Shown here: positions 45,460-57,171 of the stretch, piece after piece | Position numbering within the stretch: position 1 is the first letter of the stretch | Layout: the number at the start of each line of letters is the position of its first letter | NCBI RefSeq assembly: GCF_001243895.1 | Contig: NZ_LN851186.1 | Coordinates: forward strand, 1,746,993 to 1,810,992 | From: Bacillus testis | GTDB lineage: Bacteria > Bacillota > Bacilli > Bacillales > DSM-1321 | Length of the DNA: 64,000 nt | Direction: 5' to 3' | The notes under the pieces: generated by a model | The model's database searches: none | Told to the model about the DNA's origin: nothing | The model's input: only the letters and a program-made list of their open reading frames with translations | Translations under genes and position numbers: made by a program

Positions 45460-46995
45460 ATGAATGAAAATCAACGTAAAGAATCTCAATTATTGACACC
45501 TGAAAACCAAGACAAAAAGATTGAAAAAGATTACAGCAAATACTTTGAAAAAGTATACGAAGCCCCTTCCCTGAAAGACGCTAAGAAACGAGGGAAAGAA
45601 GCGGTCCAGTACCACAGCGATTTTACTATTCCAGAAGAGTTTAAAAATATGGGCAAAGGGCGCAAATTCCTGATCCGTACATATGGTTGCCAGATGAATG
45701 AACATGATACGGAAGTAATGGCCGGTATATTCATGGCGTTGGGCTATGAAGCCACCCTTGACGTGAATGAAGCCAATGTGATTCTGTTGAATACCTGCGC
45801 AATCCGTGAAAATGCCGAAAATAAGGTGTTTGGCGAGCTTGGTCATCTAAAGCCTCTGAAACTCGAAAAGCCTGATTTATTGATCGGTGTCTGCGGTTGC
45901 ATGTCCCAGGAAGAATCAGTCGTGAACCGCATTCTGAAGAAGCATCAGTTTGTCGATATGATTTTTGGCACACATAATATCCACCGCCTGCCGAATATCC
46001 TTCATGAGGCATACCTGTCCAAAGAAATGGTCATTGAGGTATGGTCAAAGGAAGGCGATGTCATCGAAAACCTACCTAAAGTGCGCAAAGGGAAGATCAA
46101 AGCGTGGGTGAATATCATGTACGGCTGCGATAAGTTCTGTACCTATTGCATCGTGCCATATACGCGCGGAAAAGAAAGAAGCCGCCATCCGAAGGAAATA
46201 ATTGACGAAGTCCGGCATCTTGCTGCACAGGGTTACCAGGAAATCACACTGCTTGGCCAGAACGTCAATGCCTACGGAAAAGATTTCAAGGATATGGATT
46301 ACCGTCTGGGAGACTTAATGGATGAAATCCGCAAGATCGATATTCCGCGAGTACGTTTTACAACGAGCCATCCCCGTGATTTTGACGACCACTTAATTGA
46401 AGTGCTCGCAAAAGGCGGAAACCTCGTCGATCATATCCACTTGCCTGTACAATCAGGCAGTTCATCTGTCCTGAAGATTATGGCGCGTAAATACAATCGT
46501 GAGCAATATCTGGAGCTTGTCGCAAAAATCAAGGCGGCTATTCCTAATTTATCGTTGACTACTGACATTATCGTCGGTTATCCGAATGAAACGGAAGAAC
46601 AATTCGAAGAAACACTTTCTTTATACCGGGAAGTAGGGTATGATGCTGCATATACGTATATTTACTCACCGCGTGAAGGGACACCGGCCGCTAAGATGAA
46701 AGATAATGTACCGATGAGTGTGAAGCGGGATCGCCTGCAGCGCCTCAATGCTCTTGTGAACGAAATTAGTGCAGAAAAGATGAAAGCGTATCTCGGTCAG
46801 ACAGTTGAAGTATTAGTTGAAGGGGAAAGCAAGAAAAATCCTGATGTGTTGGCAGGTTATACAACTAAGAGTAAGCTGGTTAACTTCATTGGACCTAAAT
46901 CTGCAATCGGGACAATCGTCAAGGTGAAAATCACCGACACGAAAACATGGTCTTTAAACGGAGAAATGGTGGAAGAAACAGTAGAGGTGAGATAG
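45460..46995 (+). CDS. miaB: tRNA-2-methylthio-N6-dimethylallyladenosine synthase
   Basis: Radical SAM methylthiotransferase acting on i6A37 of tRNA, after MiaA (also in this window). The 511-residue protein has an extended N-terminus, the UPF0004 domain with three cluster cysteines ([28 protein letters not shown]), the radical SAM CxxxCxxC motif (CDKFCTYC) and a C-terminal TRAM domain. AAAGGGG site. ymcA begins 3 nt after its stop. Confidence 0.97.
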   Translation: MNENQRKESQLLTPENQDKKIEKDYSKYFEKVYEAPSLKDAKKRGKEAVQYHSDFTIPEEFKNMGKGRKFLIRTYGCQMNEHDTEVMAGIFMALGYEATLDVNEANVILLNTCAIRENAENKVFGELGHLKPLKLEKPDLLIGVCGCMSQEESVVNRILKKHQFVDMIFGTHNIHRLPNILHEAYLSKEMVIEVWSKEGDVIENLPKVRKGKIKAWVNIMYGCDKFCTYCIVPYTRGKERSRHPKEIIDEVRHLAAQGYQEITLLGQNVNAYGKDFKDMDYRLGDLMDEIRKIDIPRVRFTTSHPRDFDDHLIEVLAKGGNLVDHIHLPVQSGSSSVLKIMARKYNREQYLELVAKIKAAIPNLSLTTDIIVGYPNETEEQFEETLSLYREVGYDAAYTYIYSPREGTPAAKMKDNVPMSVKRDRLQRLNALVNEISAEKMKAYLGQTVEVLVEGESKKNPDVLAGYTTKSKLVNFIGPKSAIGTIVKVKITDTKTWSLNGEMVEETVEVR

Positions 46996-46997
46996 GG

Positions 46998-47429
46998 ATG
47001 GCACAATACTCAAAAGATGATTTAATCAAGAAAGCGGAAGAATTGGCGAAGATGATTGCCGAAACGGAGGAAGTGGATTTTTTTAAACGTGCAGAAGCGC
47101 AAATCCACGAAAACAAACGGGTCCGCGAACTGATTGCAAGCTTGAAGAGCCTGCAAAAACAGTCCATTAATTTCGAGCATTACGGCAAGGAAAATGCCTA
47201 TAAGCATGTGAAGGATAAAATCAATGCGATTGAAGCGGAAATCGACAGCATACCTGTTGTCCAAGAGTTCAAGGAATCGCAAGGGGATGTCAATGAATTG
47301 CTGCAAATGGTATCTTCCGCTATTTCCAATAAGGTGACTGACTTGATTATCGCATCGACCGACGGCGATGTATTGCGTGGCGAAACAGGTTCGCAAGTAC
47401 GCAATACACAGCATTCCAGCTGTTCATAA
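46998..47429 (+). CDS. ymcA: YmcA, subunit of the YlbF-YmcA-YaaT complex
   Basis: Helical protein of 143 residues, same length as in B. subtilis, that with YlbF and YaaT forms an Fe-S-containing complex promoting sporulation, competence and biofilm formation and guiding RNase Y cleavage. Mostly charged amphipathic helices (about 1-110); the final residues include HSSCS, a cysteine consistent with cluster binding. ATG 46998 follows GAGGTGAG at the end of miaB. Confidence 0.95.
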   Translation: MAQYSKDDLIKKAEELAKMIAETEEVDFFKRAEAQIHENKRVRELIASLKSLQKQSINFEHYGKENAYKHVKDKINAIEAEIDSIPVVQEFKESQGDVNELLQMVSSAISNKVTDLIIASTDGDVLRGETGSQVRNTQHSSCS

Positions 47430-47477
47430 TAAAAGACTTGTCGGCACTGACCGCCAAGAGAACATACAATCAACAGG

Positions 47478-47510
47478 AAAGGCCCTGCATTGCTTAGCAG
47501 GGCCTTTTCT
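47478..47510 (+). terminator. ymcA terminator
   Basis: AAAGGCCCTGC/GCAGGGCCTTT, 11 bp, then TCT. Confidence 0.9.
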
Positions 47511-47596
47511 ACGTCCATTCAAACACATTTCTATTCTATTGAAGAAACGTATATAAAGAAAAGGGCGTATATAAGAGAAAGACATTGGGTGGAAAA

Positions 47597-47624
47597 GCAC
47601 TTTCTGGCCTGTTGGGCATACAAT
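47597..47624 (+). promoter_or_regulatory. Candidate SigE promoter of cotE
   Basis: GCACTTT, 13 bp, CATACAAT; the -10 matches the SigE consensus CATACANT exactly. cotE is known to have an early SigE promoter. Confidence 0.6.
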
Positions 47625-47727
47625 AAATTATAAAAATGCCTATAACATATGTTGAAATAAATAATGCTCACACTAGTCTTTTAACACGCATAGGATGGAA
47701 TGAAACTGAATGAGGAGGGTTCGCTGC

Positions 47728-48270
47728 ATGTCACATTACAGAGAGATTATAACAAAGGCAGTGGTTGCTAAAGGACGGAAATTCACCAAGTCCAATGAAA
47801 CTATTTGTCCTGAACATCAACCTTCGAGCATTCTCGGTTGCTGGATTATCAATCACCACTATACAGCGAAAAAAGTTGGGAAAACGGTTCAGATCAATGG
47901 CAGCTTCGATGTAAGCATCTGGTACTCGTATAATAAGAATACGAAAACAGCTGTGAAAACGGAAAAAGTCCAATATACGGATGTTGTCAATCTTCGGTAC
48001 CGCGACCCAAATTATAATGATGATCGAGAAATTATTGTAAAAGTAGTTCAACAGCCGAATTGCATAGAAGCTTGCATATCCACAGACGGCCATAAGGTTG
48101 AAGTGGAAGTTGAAAGAGAGTTCTTCGTGGAAGTCGTCGGAGAAACAAAAGTATGCGTAGCCGTCAGCTCCGATTGCGCTTGTGATGATGAGGATTGGTT
48201 CAACGATGTAGATGATGATGAATTAGATGAAATTAATACAGAGTTCATCATTGATTGCAATGAATCGTAA
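47728..48270 (+). CDS. cotE: Spore coat morphogenetic protein CotE
   Basis: Mother-cell protein that directs assembly of the outer spore coat. The 180 residues (181 in B. subtilis) start [20 protein letters not shown] and end in an acidic tail ([17 protein letters not shown]), the region known to recruit outer-coat proteins. GAGGAGGG site; in-frame codons from 47710 precede that spacing and are not used. Own SigE-type promoter and terminator. Confidence 0.98.
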   Translation: MSHYREIITKAVVAKGRKFTKSNETICPEHQPSSILGCWIINHHYTAKKVGKTVQINGSFDVSIWYSYNKNTKTAVKTEKVQYTDVVNLRYRDPNYNDDREIIVKVVQQPNCIEACISTDGHKVEVEVEREFFVEVVGETKVCVAVSSDCACDDEDWFNDVDDDELDEINTEFIIDCNES

Positions 48271-48279
48271 GCTTAGCAG

Positions 48280-48307
48280 ACTAGGAAGAGTCCTTCCTAG
48301 TTTTTTG
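48280..48307 (+). terminator. cotE terminator
   Basis: ACTAGGAAG, loop AGTC, CTTCCTAGT, then T5. Confidence 0.93.
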
Positions 48308-48411
48308 TTTTTACATTCCTTTATGAAAGTCGGTAGGGCAGTGAACGCTTACTGGGTGGGCGGCAATTGCTTCTTACCATACTTTATATAACGAAGGTTG
48401 CCGGTGGAGTA

Positions 48412-48420
48412 TGTTATAAT
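48412..48420 (+). promoter_or_regulatory. Extended -10 promoter of mutSL
   Basis: TGTTATAAT: consensus TATAAT with TG one base upstream; no good -35 at 17 bp. It lies 44 bp before mutS. Confidence 0.55.
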
Positions 48421-48463
48421 AAGTAGAAACTATTTAATTTGTCTTGAAAGGTTTTGAAGAAAG

Positions 48464-51091
48464 ATGGCTACATATACGCCAATGATTATGCAATATCTAC
48501 AGATAAAGGCAGATTACCAAGATGCCTTTTTATTTTTCCGTTTAGGCGATTTTTATGAAATGTTCTTCGAAGATGCGATTAAAGCATCCCAGGAGCTAGA
48601 AATTACATTAACGAGCAGAGCGGGAGGCGGCGAAGAGCGCATACCGATGTGTGGCGTCCCTTTCCACTCTGCCTCGAATTATATCGATACACTCATTGAA
48701 AAAGGGTATAAAGTAGCTGTTTGCGAACAGGTAGAAGACCCGCGTGAAGTGAAGGGGATGGTTAAGCGGGAAGTGGTCCAGTTGATCACTCCGGGAACCG
48801 TTATGCAGGGCCGCGGCATTGATGAGAAAGAAAACAACTATGTCGGCACCATTACCTGTTTTGAAGACGGTACATTCGGCTTCGCCTTTGCTGATCTGTC
48901 TACCGGTGAGAACAAAGTGACCTTATTGCCGGATTCATTCACTGATGTAGTGAATGAAGTGACGGCTTTATCCATTAAAGAAGTAATCGTAGCAAGCGAT
49001 TTTCCGGAAGAACTGAAGCTTGAGCTTTCCCAACGGGTCAATCTGGTCTTTTCGGTCGAAGACGACTGCAGCCCGGAAGACAGCTATTCTACGATAACAG
49101 CTGATCTGAACCAGGATAAGTTTCTTTCAACGATAAGCCGGTTGCTGCGCTATTTGTTTAAGACGCAGAAACGAAGCCTTGACCATATCCAGCCATGCGA
49201 GACATATGAAACGAATGCTTACTTGAAAATCGACTATCATAGCAAACGTAATCTTGAATTGACTGAAACAATCCGTTCTAAGAGCAAGCATGGATCGCTT
49301 CTTTGGCTGTTGGATGAAACAAAGACTGCCATGGGCACCCGGATGCTGAAGCAGTGGGTGGACCGTCCGTTGCTGTCGGTAGCGGAAATAACGAAAAGGC
49401 AAGCATTGGTGCAAGTCCTCCTAGATCACTATTTCCCGCGCGAGGAGCTAAGGGAAACGCTGAAACAAGTATATGACTTGGAGCGGTTGTCAGGGCGGGT
49501 GGCCTTCGGCAATGTAAATGCCCGCGATTTGATATCATTGAAAAAGTCATTGCAGCAGGTTCCGCAGATTGTGCAGGTGCTGCAAAGCATTCAGGACACG
49601 GTCCTCGAGGAATATATCGACCAATTGGATCCGTGCGAGGAAGTAGCCGAGCTTTTAGAGACGGCGCTGGTGGACAATCCGCCGTTATCGACCAAGGAAG
49701 GCAATATGATCAGAGATGGATATGATGATATGCTGGACCAGTACCGTGACGCCAGCACCAACGGCAAGAGCTGGATTGCCGCCCTGGAAAAACAGGAGCG
49801 TGAAAAAACAGGCATCAAGTCTCTGAAAGTTGGCTTCAACCGCGTGTTTGGCTATTATATCGAAGTGACAAAAGCCAATGTGCATCTTTTGCCGGAAGGC
49901 CGTTATGATCGCAAGCAGACTTTAGCGAACGCTGAGCGCTATATAACACCTGAATTAAAGGAAAAAGAAGCACTGATCCTTGAAGCGGAAGAGAAAATGA
50001 TCGATTTGGAATATACCATTTTTGCAACGCTGCGTGAAAAAGTGAAAACCTATATCCCTAGACTGCAGGCATTGGCGAAAGTGCTGAGCGAGCTAGACGT
50101 TCTTCAATGTTTTGCGACTGTCAGTGAAAACCGGCATTATTGCCGGCCAATCTTCAATAAAGACCGCAAAATTGCTATCTGTAACGGTCGCCATCCTGTT
50201 GTTGAAAAAGTGATGCAAAAGCAACAGTACGTGCCGAACGATTGTTTTATGGACGAAGGGCGCGATATTCTGCTGATCACCGGCCCGAATATGTCCGGTA
50301 AAAGTACGTATATGCGCCAGGTTGCACTTATGGCAGTCCTTGCGCAGATAGGTTGCTTTGTGCCGGCAGACCGCGCTGAGCTGCCTGTGTTCGATCAAAT
50401 ATTCACACGCATCGGCGCCGCAGATGACTTGATTTCCGGACAGAGTACCTTTATGGTCGAAATGCTAGAGGCGAACCATGCAATCGCCCATGCCACCCAA
50501 AACAGCCTGATTCTTTTCGACGAAATTGGGCGCGGTACTTCCACATACGATGGAATGGCTCTTGCGCAGGCGATTATCGAACACATCCATGAGAAAATCG
50601 GCGCCAAGACGCTATTCTCGACACACTATCATGAGTTGACATCGCTTGATGCGACGCTGAAACAACTCAGCAATGTCCATGTATCAGCCATCGAACAAAA
50701 TGGCGCCGTCGTTTTTCTGCATAAAATTAAAGAAGGCGCCGCTGATAAAAGTTACGGAATCCATGTTGCCCAGTTAGCGGGATTGCCAAAAGGATTAATC
50801 AGCCGGGCGAATGAGTTGCTTCAACAGTTTGAGGGCAACGAAAGCCAAATGGTTGCTTCCGCAAGCAGCAGCCGAAAAGAAATGCCTGAAGCAACAGCGG
50901 TGCAGCCAATCCGTGAAGAAGAAGCGCAGCTATCCTTTTTTCAGCCAGAAGAGCCAAAGAAAGTGGACAAACCTTCCAAGCAGGATCTTGCATGGATTTC
51001 TAAACTGAAGTCGTTAAATATTTTGGAAATGACGCCTTTGGATGCAATGAACGCCTTATATGAATTGCAGAAACAGGCCAAAAAGCATTAA
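48464..51091 (+). CDS. mutS: DNA mismatch repair protein MutS
   Basis: Mismatch-binding ATPase, 875 residues. N-terminal mismatch-recognition domain with [15 protein letters not shown] (Phe-x-Glu motif), central clamp and lever domains, then the ATPase with Walker [10 protein letters not shown] near 605, Walker [17 protein letters not shown] and FSTHYHELT. The C-terminus has a low-complexity linker and a beta-clamp-like region (QLSFF). It pairs with mutL downstream. Confidence 0.98.
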   Translation: MATYTPMIMQYLQIKADYQDAFLFFRLGDFYEMFFEDAIKASQELEITLTSRAGGGEERIPMCGVPFHSASNYIDTLIEKGYKVAVCEQVEDPREVKGMVKREVVQLITPGTVMQGRGIDEKENNYVGTITCFEDGTFGFAFADLSTGENKVTLLPDSFTDVVNEVTALSIKEVIVASDFPEELKLELSQRVNLVFSVEDDCSPEDSYSTITADLNQDKFLSTISRLLRYLFKTQKRSLDHIQPCETYETNAYLKIDYHSKRNLELTETIRSKSKHGSLLWLLDETKTAMGTRMLKQWVDRPLLSVAEITKRQALVQVLLDHYFPREELRETLKQVYDLERLSGRVAFGNVNARDLISLKKSLQQVPQIVQVLQSIQDTVLEEYIDQLDPCEEVAELLETALVDNPPLSTKEGNMIRDGYDDMLDQYRDASTNGKSWIAALEKQEREKTGIKSLKVGFNRVFGYYIEVTKANVHLLPEGRYDRKQTLANAERYITPELKEKEALILEAEEKMIDLEYTIFATLREKVKTYIPRLQALAKVLSELDVLQCFATVSENRHYCRPIFNKDRKIAICNGRHPVVEKVMQKQQYVPNDCFMDEGRDILLITGPNMSGKSTYMRQVALMAVLAQIGCFVPADRAELPVFDQIFTRIGAADDLISGQSTFMVEMLEANHAIAHATQNSLILFDEIGRGTSTYDGMALAQAIIEHIHEKIGAKTLFSTHYHELTSLDATLKQLSNVHVSAIEQNGAVVFLHKIKEGAADKSYGIHVAQLAGLPKGLISRANELLQQFEGNESQMVASASSSRKEMPEATAVQPIREEEAQLSFFQPEEPKKVDKPSKQDLAWISKLKSLNILEMTPLDAMNALYELQKQAKKH

Positions 51092-51127
51092 ATCTTTTCC
51101 CATAAAGCATCATTCATAAGTAGATGC

Positions 51128-51166
51128 CTCGCTTGCCGGGCTTTGTACATCGGGCCGGCAAGCGGC
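51128..51166 (+). other. Hairpin between mutS and mutL
   Basis: CGCTTGCCGG pairs with CCGGCAAGCG around a 15-nt loop; no T tract. It may be a processing site in the mutSL transcript. Confidence 0.5.
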
Positions 51167-51198
51167 TAGTCATTATAATCGGAAAGGAGAGAAACCGT

Positions 51199-53145
51199 AT
51201 GGCTAAAATTGTCCAATTGAGTGATGCCCTGTCCAATATGATTGCTGCTGGTGAAGTGGTGGAACGACCTGCTTCCGTGGTGAAAGAATTGGTGGAGAAC
51301 AGCATCGATGCCAACAGTACGATCATAGAAATCGAAGTGGAAGAAGCAGGTTTGCAAAGGATCACTATTACAGATAATGGCGATGGAATTGAAGCGGAAG
51401 ATATCCGCCGGGCGTTCGATCGGCATGCAACCAGCAAAATCAAGAATGAACAGGATCTATTCAGGATCCATACATTGGGTTTCCGGGGAGAAGCCCTGCC
51501 GAGCATCGCTTCGGTCTCCCGATTGGTGATCGAAAGTTCAACAGGGGATGGCCCGGGAACAAAGGTAGAACTGGAAGGCGGCAAAGAAATTGGTTCGGCC
51601 TCAAGCCCAGCAAGGAAGGGAACGGAAATAACGGTTTCCGATTTGTTCTTCAACACGCCTGCCCGGCTTAAGTACGTTAAGACCATTCATACCGAGCTTG
51701 GCAATATTTCCGATGTAGTCAATCGCTTAGCATTAGCACATCCGCAAATCGCGTTCAAGTTGAGCCATAATGGCAAAACATTGCTCCAAACAAATGGGAA
51801 CGGCGATGTAAGAGCTGTTCTGGCAGCTATATACGGCTTTAATCTAGCCAAGAAAATGATTCCAATTCGAGCGGAATCCCTCGATTTTTCGATAGAGGGG
51901 TATATCTCCTATCCAGAAAGCACGCGGGCTTCCCGCAATTATATCTCGCTGATGGTCAATGGCCGCTATATCAAAAATTATCTGTTGACGAAAGCGATTA
52001 TGGACGGATATCATACTCTGTTGCCGGTCGGCAGATATCCGATCGTCCTGCTTGATATTAAAATGGATCCGATATTAGTCGATGTCAATGTACATCCTGC
52101 TAAACTCGAAGTACGTTTGAGCAAGGAACAGGAATTGATGGAACTGATTACCGCCACGATTATTCAGGAGTTCAAGAAAAAGGTGCTCATTCCGTCGAAT
52201 GAACAGGAAAAAAGGGTCAAGGCACCAAAACCAGAACAGGTATCTTTCACATTGGAGCATCGGACAGAGCCTGAAGAAGAGTCTCCAAAAGAAAGCAGGG
52301 TTCCTCTATTTAATAAAGAAGCGACGGTAATCATGGAAAGCACAGCCGCAGAAGATGCAAGGCCTTGGAATATGCCGTCCTCTATTCCTGTACAAATGCC
52401 TGTGCAAACGGATCGGAAGCCTGAAAACATTGACGAGGACAAAGAGAGTGCTTCAGTCATGGAGGAAATCTTCATTCCAGACGAAGAACCTGCCGATATA
52501 CCGGTTGCAGACCAGATGGAGACTGCAGAAGAACCGGAGAGAGAACGGACGGAAGCGGTAAGCAGAATCCCGACCTTGTATCCGATCGGCCAGCTGCACG
52601 GTACCTATATATTGGCCCAAAATGAAAAAGGGTTATATATGATTGACCAGCATGCTGCCCAAGAGCGGATCAAATATGAGTTTTTCCGGGAAAAAGTCGG
52701 CGAAGTCACCAATGATATGCAGGATTTGCTTGTACCGATCACTCTGCAATATTCCACGGACGAATGTATTAAAATCCAGGAAAACCTGCATTTATTGCAG
52801 GAGGTTGGCATCTATCTGGAAGATTTCGGCCATAATGCTTTCATCGTGCGTACGCACCCGCAATGGTTTCCGAGCGGTGATGAACAGGAAATGATTGAAA
52901 GCATCATTGACCAATTATTGCAGATGAAAAAAGTCGATGTGAAGAAACTCCGTGAAGAAGCGGCAATTTTGATGAGCTGCAAGGCAAGCATAAAGGCCAA
53001 TCACCATCTCCGCAATGACGAAATCTTCTCGCTGTTGAACCAGCTTCGCAACAGTTCCGACCCATTTACCTGCCCGCACGGTAGACCGATTATCATTCAT
53101 TATTCGACCTATGACATCGAGAAAATGTTCAAAAGGGTAATGTGA
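51199..53145 (+). CDS. mutL: DNA mismatch repair protein MutL
   Basis: GHKL ATPase and endonuclease that couples MutS to strand removal. The 648-residue protein has N-terminal ATPase motifs ([30 protein letters not shown]), a variable acidic linker (about 340-455) and a C-terminal endonuclease domain with the metal motif [12 protein letters not shown], as in species without MutH. The open frame starts 75 bp upstream, within the intergenic hairpin, but ATG 51199 follows AAAGGAGAG. Confidence 0.97.
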   Translation: MAKIVQLSDALSNMIAAGEVVERPASVVKELVENSIDANSTIIEIEVEEAGLQRITITDNGDGIEAEDIRRAFDRHATSKIKNEQDLFRIHTLGFRGEALPSIASVSRLVIESSTGDGPGTKVELEGGKEIGSASSPARKGTEITVSDLFFNTPARLKYVKTIHTELGNISDVVNRLALAHPQIAFKLSHNGKTLLQTNGNGDVRAVLAAIYGFNLAKKMIPIRAESLDFSIEGYISYPESTRASRNYISLMVNGRYIKNYLLTKAIMDGYHTLLPVGRYPIVLLDIKMDPILVDVNVHPAKLEVRLSKEQELMELITATIIQEFKKKVLIPSNEQEKRVKAPKPEQVSFTLEHRTEPEEESPKESRVPLFNKEATVIMESTAAEDARPWNMPSSIPVQMPVQTDRKPENIDEDKESASVMEEIFIPDEEPADIPVADQMETAEEPERERTEAVSRIPTLYPIGQLHGTYILAQNEKGLYMIDQHAAQERIKYEFFREKVGEVTNDMQDLLVPITLQYSTDECIKIQENLHLLQEVGIYLEDFGHNAFIVRTHPQWFPSGDEQEMIESIIDQLLQMKKVDVKKLREEAAILMSCKASIKANHHLRNDEIFSLLNQLRNSSDPFTCPHGRPIIIHYSTYDIEKMFKRVM

Positions 53146-53191
53146 AAAAGCGTGAAGGTTCCCCATTGCAAGGAAACCTTCACGCTTTTTT
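53145..53191. terminator. Bidirectional terminator between mutL and gerXC
   Basis: AAAAAGCGTGAAGGTT pairs with AACCTTCACGCTTTTT (16 bp). It serves convergent genes and overlaps both gene ends by one or two bases. Confidence 0.93.
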
Positions 53192-54299
53192 AATCGATTA
53201 ATCCGTGTTTTTTGATGGTAACATCGACAACTGCTTTGATGTCGGCTTCGCGGTATGCTCCGTCCTTCCATTTCAAGCGTTTGAATTGGTCGTATTCGAA
53301 CGAATGGAGCTGCTGGCCGATTCCTAGTCCGTCACTGTCTGCTTTCTGCAGTTTCTTTATAACCTTATTGGCTTTTTTTGTTAAGTCTTCGCTAATTTTC
53401 TTTTTAAGGTATTCTTCTTTTTTTGCTACATTGTATTTCGGGGATTCGATCACTTCAACATCGAGATGCAATTTTATTTTTCCTGCTACTTTTCCATTTT
53501 TGATATGGACATCCATTTTCCGCTTTGATTTCAAAACAGTCACCGTTACATAATTTTTGATATGCGGCTTGTTGCCAGCCGCCGTTTTCACAACGATATT
53601 TGGCTGGGATTTACTGTTGTTTTTATTCATCAAATTATACAACATACTTTCCGGCGAATTTAAATGCTGTCCTGTATATTTATCATCCTTAAATACCGCA
53701 AGACCATCAAGAACAGGGGTTTTATCCTTGGATTTCATGAAATAGGGAACAAGAAGATCATATCCTTTATTATGGAAAATCCGCGACCCTTTTAATAGAT
53801 TGACATGTGGCAAAACGCCGCTTTTCACATGTGCTTTGATCACTTTTGCGTAATAATTGCCGGGTATTTTTTCATTAGGGATGTCTGCGGTAATATAGGA
53901 CTTGGCTTCTCCATCCACCACCATTAAATACGGATTGATCGGATTATACGGTGCCCTGACAAAAATATCGAGATATGGATAGATGCCATCTTCCTTGGCG
54001 GTTTTTTCTCCGAATAAGACTACTTTAATTTTGGAGGTATCCATTATTTCGACAACTTTGTCATTTGCAAGTAAAGATAGCTCCCGGACGGTGTGTCCAT
54101 GAACGGTGGTGATGATTCCGGATTGTGGATAAACGGGCGATGCCGGTGTTCCATATGTACCAATCAGTTTCCCGTCTTTTTTATCATAGCCTACTGAGAG
54201 TGCAAAGCTTGTATCCTTTATTAATTTTTCATCCCAGCAGCCTGAAGTAAAGGCAAGGGAGACCATCAGGATGAGTAAACATATTTTTTTATGTCTCAT
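53190..54299 (-). CDS. Germinant receptor lipoprotein subunit (GerC type)
   Basis: A 369-residue Ger(x)C lipoprotein of a gerA-family germinant receptor, attached to the outer face of the inner spore membrane. Signal peptide with lipobox TSGC (Cys21, followed by WDE, the family signature) and the typical GTYGTPASP and KIKVVLFGEK blocks. Start overlaps the B-subunit gene by 11 bp; AAAGGA lies 10 nt upstream. Which germinant it senses is not predictable. Confidence 0.93.
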   Translation of the reverse strand: MRHKKICLLILMVSLAFTSGCWDEKLIKDTSFALSVGYDKKDGKLIGTYGTPASPVYPQSGIITTVHGHTVRELSLLANDKVVEIMDTSKIKVVLFGEKTAKEDGIYPYLDIFVRAPYNPINPYLMVVDGEAKSYITADIPNEKIPGNYYAKVIKAHVKSGVLPHVNLLKGSRIFHNKGYDLLVPYFMKSKDKTPVLDGLAVFKDDKYTGQHLNSPESMLYNLMNKNNSKSQPNIVVKTAAGNKPHIKNYVTVTVLKSKRKMDVHIKNGKVAGKIKLHLDVEVIESPKYNVAKKEEYLKKKISEDLTKKANKVIKKLQKADSDGLGIGQQLHSFEYDQFKRLKWKDGAYREADIKAVVDVTIKKHGLID

Positions 54300-55422
54300 T
54301 AGCTGTCATTCCTTTTTGTTTTCCTTTTCTAAACAGTAGCAGAAGGGCTGTCAGCATGGGAACCAGGACTATTACAAAATAGGAGTAGTAGCTTTTAATT
54401 TGATTGAATACAGTAAAAAATTCTTTGGTTGCAAACAAATTCATGATTACGGCGCATATAAAGATGAGAATTGAGACCGGCAGCAAATAATGGTTATGGT
54501 GGTTTTTATGGTTCAGCTTGCTTAGTCCCAGACAGCCTATAAAAAGGAAACAGATATAGGAAGTGGCCATTAATAGAGACCAAGCGGCTATAAAGAACAC
54601 TTCGATACGCTCAAGCACATTGAAATGCATCGGCACAATAAAGTATATGACTGCATTTACGACATTTTTGGCTGCGTTTGGAAAATACAGATAAACGAAC
54701 ACCGTTGTTAATAAATACAATGAACATACAAACCAAATGCTGATATTAGCAAGCTTAAGTAAGCGGGCCTTATTCTTTTTTGCCGATTGGACAAAAGGAT
54801 GGATAAACAGGAATATTTCAAACCCGGCAAATGCGGTGAAACCATCCTTGGATGCTTTTAATATATTCCATATGCCTGCTTCGCCAACAGGAAGTATATG
54901 ATGGTAATTCAATTCATTTAGATCCCAGAACATGAAATACAGCATCGTTAAAATAATGACAATCGAAATGGTTAAAAACCGTCCAATCGTCAGAAGGTCG
55001 CCCATGAGAATATAATATCCCACAAAAATCAGCAGTAAAGCCATGAACCAGAAGGGTGTCCGGTAATAATTCCATAATTTTAAGATCGATGTACATTGAT
55101 AGATGAAATGGATGCTGTACATGATATAGTAGACCACTAACAGGATGTTCAGGCATTTGCCGGCAAAAGCCCCAAACACATCAACGATAATATCGAATAG
55201 TGTGGAGTCCGGATATTTCTTGATGATGAAGTAATAAAGCAAAACTAATAGCTGTACATAAATACCGGCCAGAATGACGGAAATCCATCCATCATGGCCG
55301 GCGGTTTTACCCAATAGATGAGGCAGCCCAAGTATGGTAAGCCCTACCTGAGAATGAATCATGAAGAAAAAGAACTGTGATTGAGAAATCTGGTCAGAAG
55401 GCAAAAAATTTTTTTCGTTCAT
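54289..55422 (-). CDS. Germinant receptor permease-like subunit (GerB type)
   Basis: A 377-residue membrane protein of the spore germination (endospore_germination, APC superfamily) family with about 10 hydrophobic segments; starts MNEKNFLPSDQISQSQFFFFMIHSQ. The open frame extends to GTG 55437, but ATG 55422 overlaps the A-subunit stop as ATGA and has AGGTGG 10 nt upstream. Confidence 0.93.
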   Translation of the reverse strand: MNEKNFLPSDQISQSQFFFFMIHSQVGLTILGLPHLLGKTAGHDGWISVILAGIYVQLLVLLYYFIIKKYPDSTLFDIIVDVFGAFAGKCLNILLVVYYIMYSIHFIYQCTSILKLWNYYRTPFWFMALLLIFVGYYILMGDLLTIGRFLTISIVIILTMLYFMFWDLNELNYHHILPVGEAGIWNILKASKDGFTAFAGFEIFLFIHPFVQSAKKNKARLLKLANISIWFVCSLYLLTTVFVYLYFPNAAKNVVNAVIYFIVPMHFNVLERIEVFFIAAWSLLMATSYICFLFIGCLGLSKLNHKNHHNHYLLPVSILIFICAVIMNLFATKEFFTVFNQIKSYYSYFVIVLVPMLTALLLLFRKGKQKGMTANET

Positions 55423-56951
55423 TTCTTTTTCCACCACCTAGAGAAGCGTTCGCGAACTTTATTTTTTGTCAACGTCTCCGCAGGACGTGAGTTCATTGTG
55501 AAAATAGGTGTGCGGATGATTGTGTCCTTAAGCTCCTTCAATCTTAAAGGCGCAAATGGAGTCAAATAAGGAATGCCGAACGGCCGTAGTTTGCATAAAT
55601 GGCCGAGTAGCAGGACAATGCCGATCATAATGCCGTAAATGCCGAGTATGGAGGAGAGAAACATGAACGGAAAACGTAGAATGCGTACAGTTGCACTCAT
55701 TTCAGGGTTCGGAATCACAAAGGAAGAAATGGCGGTCAATGCAACCACCACCACCATTAAGTTGGAAACCAATCCAGCTTTAACAATGGCATCTCCAATG
55801 ACCAAACCGCCGACTATGCCGATTGTCGGCCCAATCTTGGTCGGCAACCGCAATGTGGCTTCACGAATCAGCTCAATGAAAATTTCGACAATGACTGCTT
55901 CGACTAAAGGCCTGTATGGAATGCTGTTCACCGATTCCTTTACAGTGAAAATCAGGCTTTGCGGGATGACTTCATAATGGAAGCCGATAATGGCAATGTA
56001 AAAAGCAGGCAGCAAAATGGCGGTGAAAAACGCAGCGAAGCGGATAAACCGGTTGAAAGATGCCACCATAACTCTCACGTTATAATCTTCCGGCGACTGA
56101 AAAAAGGAAGTGAAAGTGGCTGGCAGGATGGAGGCGTATGGATCGCCGTCCAATAGGAGGGCAATCCGGCCTTCCATAATACTTCCTATTGTCCGGTCGA
56201 CCCGTTCGGTTGTCATCGTTTGTGAAAAAGGAGTGAGACTATAATCTTCGACAAAGGCTTCCAACACTGCCAGGCTGAAAACCGAATCCACATCGATACT
56301 TTTAATCCTTTCCTCGATCATCTGGACAAGATCCTCATTAGCAACATTATTCAAATATAGGATTGCTGCCGTTTTTTTAGCTTCCTTTCCGACTTCGATC
56401 TGTTTGACAGTCAAGTTTGGCGAAACAAGCCCCTTCCGCAGCATAAAAAGGTTCGTTTGCAGGGACTCGATATAGCCTGCATGAGAACCCCTGACAACGT
56501 TTTCGGAAGACGGCATTTCAACTTGCCTGCCATCGGACCGTTGTGCCATAAAAGCATAAGGCGTTTGATTGCCCTCGAAAAGCAATAAAACAAACCCTGT
56601 TAATAAATGTGTAATAACTTCAGATGGGATGTTTTCGCCTTCTATCTTTTCTAAGGTAAAATTAGGCGACTCATAAAGGGGGTATTGGCTGTTTAATAAA
56701 TCATCCAATACCGTTTGGATAACGTTATTGTCGGCAAGGCTGTATAAGTATACAAGTTTGGCCTGTTTGTCTTGCAGTGTCAGGTCCCTGACCAAAAGGT
56801 CATCGCTATTATTGACAGCGTTTTTTATTTCCTTGACGTTCTGTTCCAGATCATCAGTGATTGCTAATTCTACTTTATCCATCTCTGCTGTCGTTTTTGT
56901 CTCCGGCTTTTGTGGTTTTTGCTTTTTCGTTTTGAAAAACGGGAACTGCAT
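55419..56951 (-). CDS. Germinant receptor subunit A (GerA type)
   Basis: A 510-residue GerA-family protein: a soluble N-terminal domain (about 1-290, Lys/Gln-rich start, then LVRDLTLQDKQAKLVYLYSLADNN) and a membrane domain with several C-terminal spans, including the proline-containing ESVNSIPYRPLVEA block. First gene of the tricistronic operon. GTG 56960 is within the AGGTGA ribosome-binding site; ATG 56951 is the start. Confidence 0.94.
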   Translation of the reverse strand: MQFPFFKTKKQKPQKPETKTTAEMDKVELAITDDLEQNVKEIKNAVNNSDDLLVRDLTLQDKQAKLVYLYSLADNNVIQTVLDDLLNSQYPLYESPNFTLEKIEGENIPSEVITHLLTGFVLLLFEGNQTPYAFMAQRSDGRQVEMPSSENVVRGSHAGYIESLQTNLFMLRKGLVSPNLTVKQIEVGKEAKKTAAILYLNNVANEDLVQMIEERIKSIDVDSVFSLAVLEAFVEDYSLTPFSQTMTTERVDRTIGSIMEGRIALLLDGDPYASILPATFTSFFQSPEDYNVRVMVASFNRFIRFAAFFTAILLPAFYIAIIGFHYEVIPQSLIFTVKESVNSIPYRPLVEAVIVEIFIELIREATLRLPTKIGPTIGIVGGLVIGDAIVKAGLVSNLMVVVVALTAISSFVIPNPEMSATVRILRFPFMFLSSILGIYGIMIGIVLLLGHLCKLRPFGIPYLTPFAPLRLKELKDTIIRTPIFTMNSRPAETLTKNKVRERFSRWWKKK

Positions 56952-56984
56952 TTTTTTCACCTGCTTTTTTATATGACTGATTGT

Positions 56985-57015
56985 TAGTATGCAATTCTAA
57001 ATGGGAAAATATTAG
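56985..57015 (-). promoter_or_regulatory. Candidate SigG promoter of the ger operon
   Basis: On the minus strand CTAATA, 18 bp, CATACTA. The -10 matches the SigG consensus, as expected for forespore-expressed germinant receptor operons. Confidence 0.55.
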
Positions 57016-57171
57016 TGTTTTTCAAGTTTTAAAAGGATTGGTTATGGGAATAACTTAATTGGAAATGGCCATTTTTAAAAATAACCATGATTGAAAACCC
57101 TCGATATCTACACTTCTGCTGGCAATCTTGTGATACTATATAAGCAAATAGAAATAAGGCAGTTGAATAAT